A stretch of DNA of 64,000 nt from Paraspadella gotoi. Taxonomy: Eukaryota > Chaetognatha. The stretch lies in the NCBI GenBank assembly GCA_051294375.1, contig CM119265.1:17077172-17141171 (forward strand), written 5' to 3'. Below, one piece after another: positions 29,982-47,877 of this stretch (positions are counted from its first letter, which is position 1; every line of letters starts with the position of its first letter). A model generated the notes under the pieces. That model searched no databases. It saw only the letters and a list, made by a program, of their open reading frames with translations, and had not been told where the DNA came from. The position numbers were made by a program, and so were the translations under genes.

Positions 29982-30522
29982 CGTCTAGGGGGGAAATCAA
30001 TCGTCGGCGGCGTCGCAATGGAACGTCGCCCCGGATTTTAATTTCGTCGCGGGGAACAATTGATCCTTGATTTGAGTCACGATGAGAAACGAATCACCGG
30101 GAATAAAATCAGCCGGGAAGAAAAATCACCCCGAGTGTAGAGTGTAGAGCGAAGACAATCGCTTCGCGGAGAGATGTTCATTTCATTTCGCGGGAAAAGT
30201 TCTTTCTTTTTTTTTTTAAACAGAGGGAATGTTCGAGACGGGGAATAGCGTCGAGATTTCACACAAAATTCGGACGTGCTAGAGCGAAGATTCGGAAGAG
30301 GGGTGTGCGAGATATCGTCCGACATTCGAATCAGCGAACCGAGAGGAGACCATTTGATCGCTGATTGAAATCTGTTGTTGTTGTGGTTGTTGTTATAGTT
30401 GTCGTTGGATTGCGTTTGTCTTCGTTTCACGCAATCTGATCAGACTGATGAACCGCCTCGCCTGAAAGAAAAGGAACGGAACGAAATGAAATGTGCCTCG
30501 TTTAAACGGAAGATGAGAGAGA

Positions 30523-31047
<525 letters not shown>

Positions 31048-32547
31048 TCATTGAAAACTCATTACGCCCTCAGAGGACGAAGGCTGTTCTCGATATATCG
31101 GCACTCCCCCCGTTTCTTCCTTCGCTCATATTCATTACTATTCTTTCTTTTCACCTTTTGCCTTTTTCTTTTCCCTTGTTAGTTACACTCTTTTCACCTT
31201 TTGCTCTTCTGAGTAGCTTTCTCCCTTTTTCTTTTTTATAAATTAGTAAGTTTTTTTCTTTTCCTTTTTTGTTTCCTTCACTCTCTGAACGCGGCTTTGT
31301 TTGTTTTCCTTGAAAACATCGATATTAATATTACATATATCTACACTCTACAGACGAAGAGAGAGACAGCGCAACCAAAGATTAAACGGACAATAAAACT
31401 AAAAATCATCATCGATGTGCACGAAGTCGAAGAACCTGCCTGAAAAATTTTGAATGCCTACAAAAGAAACACAACCCCCCCCCCAAAAAAAAAAGCGGGA
31501 AAAAATTTTCTCGGTCCGATTTTGCCCTTTTGGTTTAATTTCACTGAAAAGACAAGATTCCATGGCAACGACGAGGCTTCGTTGTTTGGGCGGCCTCCGG
31601 GGCTGGGAGATACAGCTACTGTGGCGTCGGCGGTGGCGGCGGCGGCGGCAGAGAATCGCCTCGTTTTTCCAGTTTCCATGGATCCGGGACTCGGACGGAA
31701 TCGGAGAAAAATGAATCAAGGCGGCGGATGCAGGGGGAATCTTTTCTTGGGCTAGAAGGTTCGAGGGGGTGCCGCATAGAAATAAATTTGAGGGGCTGCG
31801 GTGGCGTGATGCAATTATGTTAAAAGAAGAAGCATATTTCGAAAGTTTCGACGGGACATAGGCTAAGCAAGAACGCTAAACACTTTCATCAAAGAGAGTT
31901 TGAAACGATCCAATCTATAAACAAACAGGCTTGTGTGAAACTGAAACTGAAACTTGTTGCGTCCACCCTTGTATCATTCGTTACGAGTAACGCAATTAGG
32001 TTTTTAAAACTAATATTATCAAAATTGACATTGGGAGGAGAGGAAGAGTTTTATCGCAGGGGCGTGACTTTTGTTTCAGGTGCGGATCGTTGGCAATAAA
32101 CCGACGCCAGTTCCGAGTTCGAGTAGCAAGAAATTCTGGATGAGAGGGGAGAGCCGTAAAAGATAAGTAGGGCAGTCGTTCGCGTTGAACCGTCAAACAG
32201 GGCACTGGTTCGATTCGGTAGATGCCGTAAACGCGGAAGAAACTAGCGGCGGACGAGTTTCTGGGTATTGCGCGCCATCGTGGGTTAATTGAGCGTTGAC
32301 GCCGCGTCGCAAGATTTGACTTTTGTCCGACGTTGGCTTAAACCGCGTCTCGTTTTTTTTAGGATGGCGAGATCGAGAGCCGAATTTATTTTTTTCGTGG
32401 GTGAGGTTTTAAGGGTGAGAGCGTTTGGCTGGGATTATTCGAAAGAGAGCGTGGGATGTGAGGGGGATTTTAGAGTGGGAGTGAACTTAATAGAGCGAGA
32501 GATTTGGGTGCGATTTCACCAAGGTTGAGCCTGGATTGGAGAGATTT

Positions 32548-32721
32548 TTCTTTTCTTTTCTTTTCTTTTCTTTTCTTTCTTCTTTTCTTTTCTTTTTTTC
32601 TTTTTTCTTTTTCTTTCTTTCTTTCTTTTCCTTTCTTTTCTTTTTCTTTTCTTTTCTTTTCCTTTCTTTTTCTTTCTTACTTTTCTTTTCTTTTCTTTTC
32701 TTTTCTTTTCTTTTCTTTTTT
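32548..32721 (+). repeat. TTTTC pentamer array
   Basis: (TTTTC)n with TTTC and poly-T variants over about 175 bp. Confidence 0.9.
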
Positions 32722-33012
32722 CCCATCTTTTTAAAAAATGTTTCCCTTTTCTTATTTTTTCTTTTCTCTTTTCGTTTCTTAGTTTTTGAAATTCCATCTC
32801 TCCTTTATACTTGTAGTTGTATATACTAACGCCCAATTTCCTAAATTTGAATGTGCTTTTTCTTATCAACCTGGAGGGACATACAGAGATCAGTAAACCC
32901 GCGGCAGGAAGACGTCAAAAATAGCAATGAGGTGAACAACCCTGTGATAGTACAGGAAAAATGAGTCGTCCTGAAGATAGCAAAAATTTACGCGAATTTG
33001 ATATTGCAATCA

Positions 33013-33084
33013 CGTGGCGCTAGACGTGGCGCTAGACGTGGCGCTAGACGTGGCGCTAGACGTGGCGCTAGACGCGGCATTAGA
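33013..33084 (+). repeat. 12-bp tandem repeat
   Basis: GTGGCGCTAGAC is repeated five times exactly, then degenerates to GCGGCATTAGAC. Confidence 0.9.
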
Positions 33085-34170
33085 CTTGGCGCGAGTCGTA
33101 ACATAAAAGATAAAATCGTTTTCGTCGAAAAAGAAAACCGGCAAAAGAAAGAATGAGGACATAACGGGGGAAAGGGCGTGGTAGCGAGAGGGAAGCCTAT
33201 GGCGAGAGATAAGGTCACGATGACCTTGCGGAACCTCGACGCATGAATTTCTGGCTAAGACATTAAACGACGCGAGAACATTTCCTCGATCAAGAGTGAA
33301 AGACGCGACCTATATCAACTTCGGATTTTTTTCTTCACCTTCAAAATTCACATCGATTAAAACAAAGAGCGAAGGTTTTAAAATTGCCACTGACTTTCTT
33401 TCACGCAAACGTCGTCCCTTCACGATCTAATTTTCTCTACAAACGTAATCACGACGCGAATATGTTGTTTAATAAACAATGTTTATGTATAAATTGTAAT
33501 ACAATAAAATAAAAGAAACGTTCAAATGTTGCAACTTTTATCTTGTTTGCTTTCCCTTACTCACAGAAACACATTAAACAAAAGAAATTTTTTTACTTCC
33601 CTCGATAATAATTTTCACATTTTTAGAGGAAGAAATTTTCTTCTCATCTTCCCCGAGGACAAATAGAGGGCGACACCCGGAGGAGGAGGAGGAGGAGGAG
33701 GAGGATGATGAGCCAGAGTTGATGAAGATACAGAAAATGAGGAAACATAGTCATAGAGTTGAGGATAGAGATGAGATGAGAACAAGAGAGCGGTTTTGAT
33801 GCTCGAAGATATAATAGGGAAAGTCCCATTATTTATGTTTTCGAAATAGAATATATTGTGACCGTTCAAATGGTTTTAAATGGTATCCCATGCCTATATT
33901 TTGCGACGACTTTATTTTTCTACCGTACTTTATGTTCTAACCGGACTAATACTGTTCCATATAGCTGTCGAGAACCGATGTTGTTATTGTTATGTTTCCG
34001 AAGTGTAAATTTATTTCAGCGTTAATCCGCCCAAGGCGAATCGGGCCCTCGCTGTTATGGTGCCATGGTGCAAATGCGAGGAGGACGCGCCTGTCGTCTC
34101 GCCACTCGACGGCCTAAATGGTTGTCGAGGGACGGCGAATCCGCGCATATATATAAGTCTCTTCTTTCGG

Positions 34171-34472
34171 CCCAAACTTATCATCATCATCTTCGTCGTC
34201 TTCGTCGTCGTCGTCGTCGTCGTCGTCGCTGTGGTCGTCCTAGTTCCATTCGTCTCTTCCACCCCTTCACGGTTGAGAAGAGAGTTTTTTTCTTTTGCTT
34301 CGGCCCCATTCTCGTTTCGTCTTCTTCAATGTCGTCGTCGTCTTCGTCGTCGTCGTGTGTCGTCGTCGTCGTCGCTGTGGTCGTCCTAGTTCCATTCGTC
34401 TCTTCCACCCTCACGTTGAGAAAGAGTTTTTTCTTTTGCTTCGGCCCCATTCTCGCTTTCGTCTTCTTCAAT

Positions 34473-34510
<38 letters not shown>

Positions 34511-35206
34511 TGTGGTCGTCCTAGTTCCATTCGTCTCTTCCACCCCTCACGGTTGAGAAAAGAGTTTTTTCTTTTGCTTCGGCCCCATTCTCGCTTTCGC
34601 CTTCTTCAATGTCGATCGCGTCTTCGTCGTCGTCGTCGTCGTCGTCGTCGCTGTGGTCGTCCTAGTTCCATTCGTTCTTCCACCCCTCACGGTTGAGAAG
34701 AGAGTTTTTTCTTTTGCTTCGGCCCCATTCTCGCTTTCGTCTTCCTTTCTGTCGTCGTCGTCGTCGTCGTCGTCGCTGTGGTCGTCCTAGTTCCATTCGT
34801 CTCTTCCACCCCCTCACGGTTGAGAAGAGAGTTTTTTCTTTTGCTTCGGCCCCATTCTCCGCTTTCGTCTTCTTCAATGTCGTCGTCGTCTTCGTCGTCG
34901 TCGTCGTCGTCGTCGTGCTGTGGTCGTCCTAGTTCCATTCGTCTCTTCCACCCCCTCACGGTTGAGAAGAAGAGTTTTTTCTTTGCTTCGGCCCCATTCT
35001 CGCTTTCGTCTTCTTCAATGTCGTCGTCGTCTTCGTCCGTCGTCGCGTCGTGTCGTCGTCGCTGTGGTCGTCCTAGTTCCATTCGTCTCTTCCACCCCCT
35101 CACGGTTGAGAAGAGAGTTTTTTCTTTTGCTTCGGCCCCATTCTCGCTTTCGTCTTCTTCAATGTCGACCCCCCCGTCGTCTTCGTCGTCGTCGTCGTCC
35201 TCAGTA
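34171..35206 (+). repeat. minisatellite, unit about 125-146 bp, seven copies
   Basis: The landmark GCTGTGGTCGTCCTAGTTCC begins at 34228, 34374, 34509, 34650, 34775, 34917 and 35061. Each unit joins a (GTC)n trinucleotide tract of variable length to a constant part (CTCACGGTTGAGAAG, TTGCTTCGGCCCC). Length changes are not multiples of three, so the long open frames through it (such as a 208-codon minus-strand frame) shift between units and are probably not protein-coding. Confidence 0.92.
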
Positions 35207-39628
<4,422 letters not shown>

Positions 39629-39998
39629 TTTTAGTTGCGCCGCGAGTACTCGGGGATCTTTTCGGTCGGTCTGTCGGTCTGTCTGTCGGTCGGTTTGTCT
39701 ATTCGTCGGTCTGTCCCACTTACGTTAAAAAATTCGCCTATAGTTGGTTGCTCAATTGCTCAATGCTCATTTGTTATGACAGAAAAAAATCTCAAATCTA
39801 AGTGACTGCTAGCGCCGCCTTCAGGAAATCCTTAAACTATATGGAATAAAAGACGGATTTCGATGCTTTGCATGTCATAAATACAAAGGCTAAGAAAGTT
39901 TTTTAGTCATGTCATATCATATCATGTGATCAAATGGAAATACAAGTGAAAATAAAGTCACTGCGACGCAACACAATGGAATCGCCGTTCTTGTTCTT
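39629..39998 (+). repeat. dispersed repeat, copy 1 of an inverted pair
   Basis: It runs from TTTTAGTTGCGCCGCGAGTA to CACTGCGACGCAACAC and on to CCGTTCTTGTTC. The reverse complement of 53820-54150 carries the same blocks in the same order with indels. The interior has a CGGT-rich run (TCGGTCTGTCGGTCTGTC). Confidence 0.75.
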
Positions 39999-40525
39999 TT
40001 AACTCCACCCCCACACATCCGTTGCTTGTTTATTTGTAGTTTCTGGCTACTCCTCCTTCAACCCTTCGTCCTACTCCTCTCTCCCCATTTATTTCGCCCC
40101 TCCTTCCTTTCTTTACCCAATGCCCACTCCCCTCCTCTTTCTCCCACATTTCTTTGCCCATCCCCCTCTTGCCATCCTCTTCTCTTTTATTTTACCCACC
40201 AAGTTCCCACCTCCTTTCTTTCCACCCCCCGACTGTTTCGCCTTTGGCTTTCCCTCCACTAATTTTTATCAACACGTGAGTTTTCCCTCGACGAAGCTGT
40301 CCGATTTCTTTTCACTTCCTCGGGCTCTCTCTCACTTCCTCCTCGCTTCTTGTAACGCTACCTATTTTTTGACATCGCATAAAAATATACATAAAATACA
40401 CACTAACAATAAATAGGTTATTTCGCTCCCCTTGTCGGAAAGCGATTCACCTTCAGATCACGTGTTTATCACGGAGCGCTCACGTGAAACGGTCCCGCGT
40501 TACTTTGCCGTGGCGACGGGGAGAA

Positions 40526-40562
<37 letters not shown>

Positions 40563-40800
40563 AGAGAGAGAGAGAGAGAGAGATAGGGGGTTCCATCCCC
40601 GTTTGATGATTTATTCATGAGGGAAGAGAGAAAAATTGATATTCGAAGAGAGTTGGAGTGCGTTTGAGAGAGAAAGAGTGTGAAAGAAAAAGCACGAGAA
40701 AAAAAATGAGAATTGAGAAAGAAAAAAATAACTCGAAGAGGACGAAAAAAAAAAAGAAAGAGAAAAAAAGATTTCATCGCCCTCCAGGTTTTCTCTCTCT

Positions 40801-40872
<72 letters not shown>

Positions 40873-42143
40873 TCTCTCTCTATCTCTCTCTCTCTCTCTT
40901 GTTCCCCCTTTTATTCGCGGGTTTTATGATTCAATTCTCGACAGACGAATCCAGTGGATCATAAAAAAAAAGATCCGAAGAAGAAAAGTGGAAGGAATTT
41001 CCCCCCCCCTTCCTTTGTCCCCTCGACCTCTCTACTCACCTCTTCTCCTGCCCACCTCTCAACCGACCCTTCGACGCGAATATGAAGAGAATCTGTCATT
41101 CGAAGGAGACGGGAGAGATTACGTATCTTAAAACTCTGCGTGACGGACTGCGTCACTCGGGAGTCATTTAAAGCGAAAAGGAAGGAATCGACGGCGCTCC
41201 ACGACGAACCGACGCCGTTGCTAAGCGACGCCGACAAATTCGAAATACAAATTATGCGAAAAAAAAAAATCTCAAAACGAAGTGTTTGCGATGGAAAAGA
41301 AACTTCGGTGTACAACTGTACATAACTGTAACGTACTTATTCTAACGAACGCCAATCGTTGCTCACTCGAAAATATTTCGACGTCATCCTCTAAGGCTCC
41401 GCCTACGACGTCGCCCTCTGGCGACGTCACTTTCAAAAGTGCCAACTAATCTTCTTTCAACGAAATCCGTCATTTTTTCCCTTCCGCTTTTGCAATTCGG
41501 CTTTTAAATTTTTCCAGAGTCTAGTTTTCCTCTTTTAGCGTTTAGCGCTGATTTCTTTCGCCGTCGGAAAATTTTTTTTCTCGAGATTTTTGTTGATATA
41601 TTTTTCAAAACAAAGTGGCGAGAATAGAATTGTAAAATGTCAAGAGGACTGCCGCCATTTTAAAGTTTGAATATCTCGGAACATATGTTTTGGGTTTTTC
41701 TTGATAAAGGAAGAGAAAAAGAGAAATTAACCTCCCCAAGCTTGCACAATGCACATTGTACAAGCATCTCGTCCCATTTCACCAGGCTTGATACCCGGGC
41801 ATTTCTTGTGCGAATGACTTGACTCCAAATCACAAATCATACCAAAAAAAATTGCTAAATATTCCGTCCACGACGAGTGTCCAATGTCCTCATGACTCGA
41901 TATCAACTCTTGCTCCGCTCGCTCATTTAAAATTCGCCTCGAAATCCGTGTGTGAAATAGGGGATGTCAGTTTGAGAGATAAAGAGAGAATGAAGACAGT
42001 AAGGGACAGAAAATGGACAGAAGGGGGATAGTAGGAGAAGCTTTGGATATAAAGAAAAAAAAAAAAAAGAAGACGAAAAAGACGAGAGGGAAAACGACGA
42101 CGAAGAAACCTCTTCGAATGGAGTAATGAAATGTGATTTGCGA

Positions 42144-42215
<72 letters not shown>

Positions 42216-43429
42216 GAGAGAGAGGAGAGAGAGAGAGAAAGAAAGAAAGAGGTGACGCATTAAAACCATTTCTGCGGAAAACGATAAGGAGAGACGAAAA
42301 TAAAAGGTCTCTGTCGTTGTCCGACTAAATTCAACGATTTTCAACATAACCCTTGTCCGTTCGCGACTGACACCAAAAAAATGCGTACTATTTCTCATTG
42401 GATAAATATTTTTTTAATTTTCTTTCCTCATTCTATAGCAAGGTACTGGACGTTTATTATATTTTAATTTCATAAGATTAATGGTCATCCAATTTCATAT
42501 TCAGTAAAAAACTGAATCTTTTAAAGAAAGAAAATCATTATAAATTAATTACTCATTAATTACTTAAAATTATTAAAATTTATTGACACCATTAAATTAA
42601 GAATTATCTGGGACTTCTTATGATATAAAATAATTATTTAAAACAGTCAAGAACATGCTCAAGACAGCATTTTTTTTCTAATTGGACGAAAACTTAAGAT
42701 ATCTTATGATGTAAAATTTAAATATAACAAAATTAAATATAGAATAGTAAATGAATTAAACACGAAATGAAACTTATATATAAAAAACGTCCAGTAATTC
42801 TCCAACTAATGATATACTTATGAATTATATTTATTAAATATTTAAAGTATAGTAAAGATTTTTTTGGTGTCACTCGCGAACGGATACCGGGTAGAAAAAT
42901 AATAATCGCGCAATAAAACAGATTTAAAACGAGAAAATAGCTTGGTGCATCTTGATGGAGTCGGACGGTCATCTGCCGCTACCTCTTTTCGTATCCTGCC
43001 TGCCATCAGCCGCCTATCCGAAATACGATCAAGTTATCCCAACCGTATTCCCCTGCCACTTGCCACTTTCTCCAACCACGTTCGCTCGCCATCGTGCGCC
43101 AGTCGCCAACGGTCGTTCAACCAAAGATGCGCGCTCCCCGAGTCCGAATTGACGCCACAAATTCTCCCATAAATCTCGTCACAACCGCGTGGCGTCTCCG
43201 TCTCAAACGGCGCCGTCCAATCACGAGCGTGACGAATGACGCCGTCGCCTTCGTCCGATAATCTCCGTCACTCGATCGCGAATCAGTTTTCTAAAAATTC
43301 AAAGTAGAAACGGTTCCCGTCTAACGACGATGATTGACGACGTGGATAGCGTCTTTCCGTCTCCTAGCAACGCGCAAATATTACGAGAAAAGTCTGTCTG
43401 AATTATGGCGAATTTAGCGCCAACGGCGA
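39999..43429. other. non-coding with microsatellites and a MITE candidate
   Basis: GA (40525-40583), CT (40793-40901) and GA (42147-42240) arrays. An open frame at about 41,080-41,320 has a protein-like stretch (HDEPTPLLSDADKFEIQ) but no splice or start support. Confidence 0.35.
42355..42885. mobile_element. MITE candidate with 28-bp terminal inverted repeats
   Basis: GTCCGTTCGCGACTGACACC at the left and its near-complement GGTGTCACTCGCGAACGGAT at the right bound 530 AT-rich bp with no ORF. TACTGGACG and CGTCCAGTA repeat the symmetry further inside. No target duplication is evident. Confidence 0.6.
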
Positions 43430-43447
43430 GACTTTGTTGTAACTCAC

Positions 43448-43556
43448 TTGATGTCGCTTTCAACCTCGCTGCTACCATAACATCCGGGCACTTTGGCGCA
43501 TCTGGCGCCGACGTCGGTGGCGCCGGCGGCGTTCCGCGTCGGCGCGTCGGTTATCG
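43448..43556 (-). CDS. candidate internal exon in the duplicated block
   Basis: Between CTGCGTCTAAG and a GTGAGT donor only one frame is open. It encodes 35 residues containing ATDVGARCAKVPGCYGSS, entering in phase 1 and leaving in phase 2. The same exon recurs identically at 46490-46598. In the inverted copy near 48,165-48,280 insertions and deletions break the frame. It may be a real exon with a damaged or badly sequenced allele, or chance. Confidence 0.28.
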
Positions 43557-44510
43557 CTTAGACGCAGCAGATGAAAACAGGAAGAGGAAATGGGTTTGTT
43601 GGATTTTCTAGAGAATTTGACGAATGAAAATTGGCGTAACTTCTATGTTTTTTTTATGTTTTTAGTTTTTTTGGTTTTTTTTTTAATAGGCATTTTTCCT
43701 GTTGGTTGGTCGTTCGGTCTCTCTCTATCTTCTTCTCTTCTCTCTCTCTTCTCTTCATCTCCATCTCTCTCTCTCTCTTTCTCTTTTTTCTATTTCTCTC
43801 TCTCTAACATTTATAAGGGTTCTGATCGTATTTATCGAGCGTATTTTGACAGGTTTTTCGAAATTTCTTTCCTCAACGAAAAAAAGAACAAACAGAAGGC
43901 CCAATGAAGACAACAAGAGCCCAAACAAAAGAACAACAGAAGCCCTTGAAAAACTGATCACCAAAAAAAATATTGAAGCATCGAATGACGCCTCTCGTCG
44001 AGTAAAATTCTGTCTTTGCTATCCACCACCATCTATTGAACTATCGTTCTCCTCATAATTCCGCCACTCACGCCACCACCCTTTCGCTGGCATTCGCCAT
44101 TCGAGCGACCGATGCAATCCCTCCCACGATGGCGCGCGCCGCCGTCCAACGACGAAGCCTCGAAAGCTTAAACAAAAAACAGACGAACTCATTTGTCTAG
44201 AATCTGTCCTTGGGGTAGCGGGGGTAAGGGGGAATAAGGGTTGGGGAATGAGGGAGAGAGAAGAGAGAGAGAGAGGGAGGAGAAAGAAAGCTTTAAAAAA
44301 ATTGGCAAAAAAAAAAAAAAAAAAAAGAAAGGAAGAAAAAAACCGTTAGCGACTTTTCTGTCGAACGTCAAGTGCTTCTTCGACTCGGCAGATCTTTGCT
44401 GCTTCAGAATAAACAAAGAAGCTTTTCCGTGAAATGCATATATCCGTTTTTCGTATCCATATTGAAGACTGAAGAGTGTGTGTGGAGTGTCCTTGCGTCT
44501 CTAACGCGTA

Positions 44511-44547
<37 letters not shown>

Positions 44548-44637
44548 TCTCTCTCTCTCTCTCTCTCTCTTCTCTTCTCTATCTCTACTCTCTGACGTTT
44601 TATATTTTCTCTTCCCTCACTCGTCCAGCGATTGGGT

Positions 44638-44651
44638 GTTGCCATGGTTAC
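44638..44651 (-). promoter_or_regulatory. RFX X-box with adjacent CCAAT box
   Basis: On the minus strand GTAACCATGGCAAC matches the RFX X-box consensus (GTNRCC, spacer, RGYAAC) at every position. An inverted CCAAT (ATTGG) lies 6 nt away, and TTGGCGCGAAAG, an E2F-type palindrome, lies about 20 nt further along the plus strand. The site repeats at 46120-46133 in the inverted copy. X-boxes mark ciliary gene promoters in animals; the target gene here is not identified. Confidence 0.45.
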
Positions 44652-45220
44652 GAGGCAACGAAATCGTTGGCGCGAAAGACAACACAAAGACAACAAAAAC
44701 GCAACAAATTTTTGCGACGCTTTTGAATTCGTCTTTACGGTCCGTTAAAGCGGAGTGATGAAAAATAAAATGAATTTTTTTCCAGCGAACAAAAAAGCCC
44801 GCAAACTCCGTTAAATTACGTTTAATTTTTAGTCCAAAGGCTCAACTGTAGATGAGCGACAGATTCGGGTTTAGTTCTGTCTCTTCTATTTTGGTTCATT
44901 TATTTTTTATGTCCGTTTTCTTACAAAACGGGAAGGACGTAACGAGTTTTTTTTTTTTCTTTGTTGATTTTACCCGCGGGGCAGTAAAGAAGGGGTCAGC
45001 TGGCAGCGACGGTCGACGTTATCTCATAAAAATGATCCATCTAATCCCCTTGTTTTCACTGTCACCTTCGTCCTCCTTCCTTTACGTAGTAATATTAAAC
45101 TTTTTAATTAAACGAAATATTTTTTTTTTCAATATGCGACCTCTAAAAATTCTCTCCTTATCGATAAAAAACCGTGGGAATTTGTTAAAAAATAACACGT
45201 TCCTGTATTTTCCCCTTCTC

Positions 45221-45271
45221 TCTCGCTCTCCTCTCTCTCTCTCATCCTCTCTCTCTCTCTCTCTCTCTCTC

Positions 45272-45307
<36 letters not shown>

Positions 45308-45317
45308 ATTCTCTAAT

Positions 45318-45354
<37 letters not shown>

Positions 45355-45531
45355 TCTCTCTCTTCCTCTCTTTCGGCTCAAGTCTCTGTCTTTTCTATTT
45401 TGCCTCGTCGAATCCAATATGGTCGTTTTCCCTTGTCTTTTCACTCTCTCTCTCTCTCTCTCTCCTCTCTCATCTCATCTCTCTCTCTCTCTCTTCTTCT
45501 CCTCTCTCTTCTCTCTCTCCTCTCTCTCTCT
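45221..45531 (+). repeat. interrupted CT microsatellites before the gap
   Basis: Several (CT)n blocks broken by short unique words, ending at the 25-N gap. A comparable GA block lies at 46178-46273. Confidence 0.85.
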
Positions 45532-46182
45532 GNNNNNNNNNNNNNNNNNNNNNNNNNAGAGAGAAGGGAAATACAGGAACGGTTATTTTTTAACAAATTT
45601 TCCCACGGTTTTTATCGATAAGGAGAGAAATTTTTAGAGGTCGCATATTGAAAAAAAAAATATTTCGTAATAAAAAGTTTAATATTAACTTACGTAAAGG
45701 AAGGGAGACGAAGGACAGTGAAAACAAGGGGATTAAGATGGATCATTTTTATGAGATAACGTTCGACCGTCGCTGCCAGCTGACCCCTGCTGCCCCGCGG
45801 GTAAATCAACAAAGAAAAAAAAAAAAAACTCGTTGACGTCCTTCCCGTTTTGTAAGAAAATCGGACATAAAAAATAAATGAACAAAATAGAGAGACAGAA
45901 CTAAACCCGAATCTGTCGCTCATCTCAGTTGAGCCTTTGGACTAAAAATAAACGGTAATTTAACGGAGTTTAGCGGGCTCTTTTGTTCGCTGGAAAAATT
46001 CATTTATTTTTCATCACTCCGTTTAACGGACCGTAAAGACGAATTCAAAAGCGTCGCAAAAATTGTTGCGTTTTGTTGTCTTTGTCGTTGTCTTTCTGCG
46101 CCAACGATTTCGTTGCCTCGTAACCATGGCAACACCCAATCGCTGGACGAGTGAGGGATAGAGAGAAATATAAAACGTCAGA

Positions 46183-46274
<92 letters not shown>

Positions 46275-47845
46275 CGGTTAGAGACGCAAGACACTCACAC
46301 ACACTCTTCAGTCTTCAGATATGGATACGAAAACGGATATATGCATTTTTCACGGGAAAAGCTTCTTTGTTTATCTGAAGCAGCAAAGATCTGCCGAGTC
46401 GAAGAAGCCACTTGACGTTCGACAGAAAAGTCGCTAACGGTTTTTTTCTTCCTTTCTTTTTTTTTTTTTTTGACTTTGTTGTAACTCACTTGATGTCGCT
46501 TTCAACCTCGCTGCTACCATAACATCCGGGCACTTTGGCGCATCTGGCGCCGACGTCGGTGGCGCCGGCGGCGTTCCGCGTCGGCGCGTCGGTTATCGCT
46601 TAGACGCAGCAGATGAAAACAGGAAGAGGAAATGGGTTTGTTGGATTTTCTAGAGAATTTGACGAATGAAAATTGGCGTAACTTCTATGTTTTTTTTATG
46701 TTTTTAGTTTTTTTGGTTTTTTTTTTAATAGGCATTTTTCCTGTTGGTTGGTCGTTCGGTCTCTCTCTATCTTCTTCTCTTCTCTCTCTCTTCTCTTCAT
46801 CTCCATCTCTCTCTCTCTCTTTCTCTTTTTTCTATTTCTCTCTCTCTAACATTTATAAGGGTTCTGATCGTATTTATCGAGCGTATTTTGACAGGTTTTT
46901 CGAAATTTCTTTCCTCAACGAAAAAAAGAACAAACAGAAGGCCCAATGAAGACAACAAGAGCCCAAACAAAAGAACAACAGAAGCCCTTGAAAAACTGAT
47001 CACCAAAAAAAATATTGAAGCATCGAATGACGCCTCTCGTCGAGTAAAATTCTGTCTTTGCTATCCACCACCATCTATTGAACTATCGTTCTCCTCATAA
47101 TTCCGCCACTCACGCCACCACCCTTTCGCTGGCATTCGCCATTCGAGCGACCGATGCAATCCCTCCCACGATGGCGCGCGCCGCCGTCCAACGACGAAGC
47201 CTCGAAAGCTTAAACAAAAAACAGACGAACTCATTTGTCTAGAATCTGTCCTTGGGGTAGCGGGGGTAAGGGGGAATAAGGGTTGGGGAATGAGGGAGAG
47301 AGAAGAGAGAGAGAGAGGGAGGAGAAAGAAAGCTTTAAAAAAATTGGCAAAAANNNNNNNNNNNNNNNNNNNNNNNNNCTCCCTCATTCCCCAACCTCTT
47401 ATCCCCCTACCCCCCGCTACCCCAAGGACAGATCTAGACAAATGAGTTTCGTCTGTTTTTTTGTTTAAGCTTTCGAGGCTTCGTCGTGACGGCGGCGGCG
47501 CCATCGTGGGAGGGGATTGCATCGGCGTCGCTCGAATGGCGAATGCCAGCGAAGGTGGTGGCGTGAGTGGCGAATATGAGGAGAACGATAGATCAATAGA
47601 TGGTGGTTGGAGAGCAAGAAGAATTTTTACTCGACGAGAGGCGTCATTCGATGCTCAATATTTTTTTGGTGATCAGTTTTTCAAGGGCTTCTGTTGTTCT
47701 TTTGTTTGGGCTCTTGTTGTTCTTTCATTGGGCTTCTGTTGTTCTTTTTTTCGTTGAGGAAAGAAATTCGAAACCTGTCAAAATACGCTCGATAAATACG
47801 ATCAGAACCCTTATAAATGTAAGAGAGAGAGAAATAGAAAAAGAG

Positions 47846-47877
<32 letters not shown>

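Noticed and set aside
41080-41320. Open frame with TDCVTRESFKAKRK and PTPLLSDADKFE
   Set aside because: Protein-like but no start, acceptor or donor in a consistent phase, and the opposite strand is equally open.
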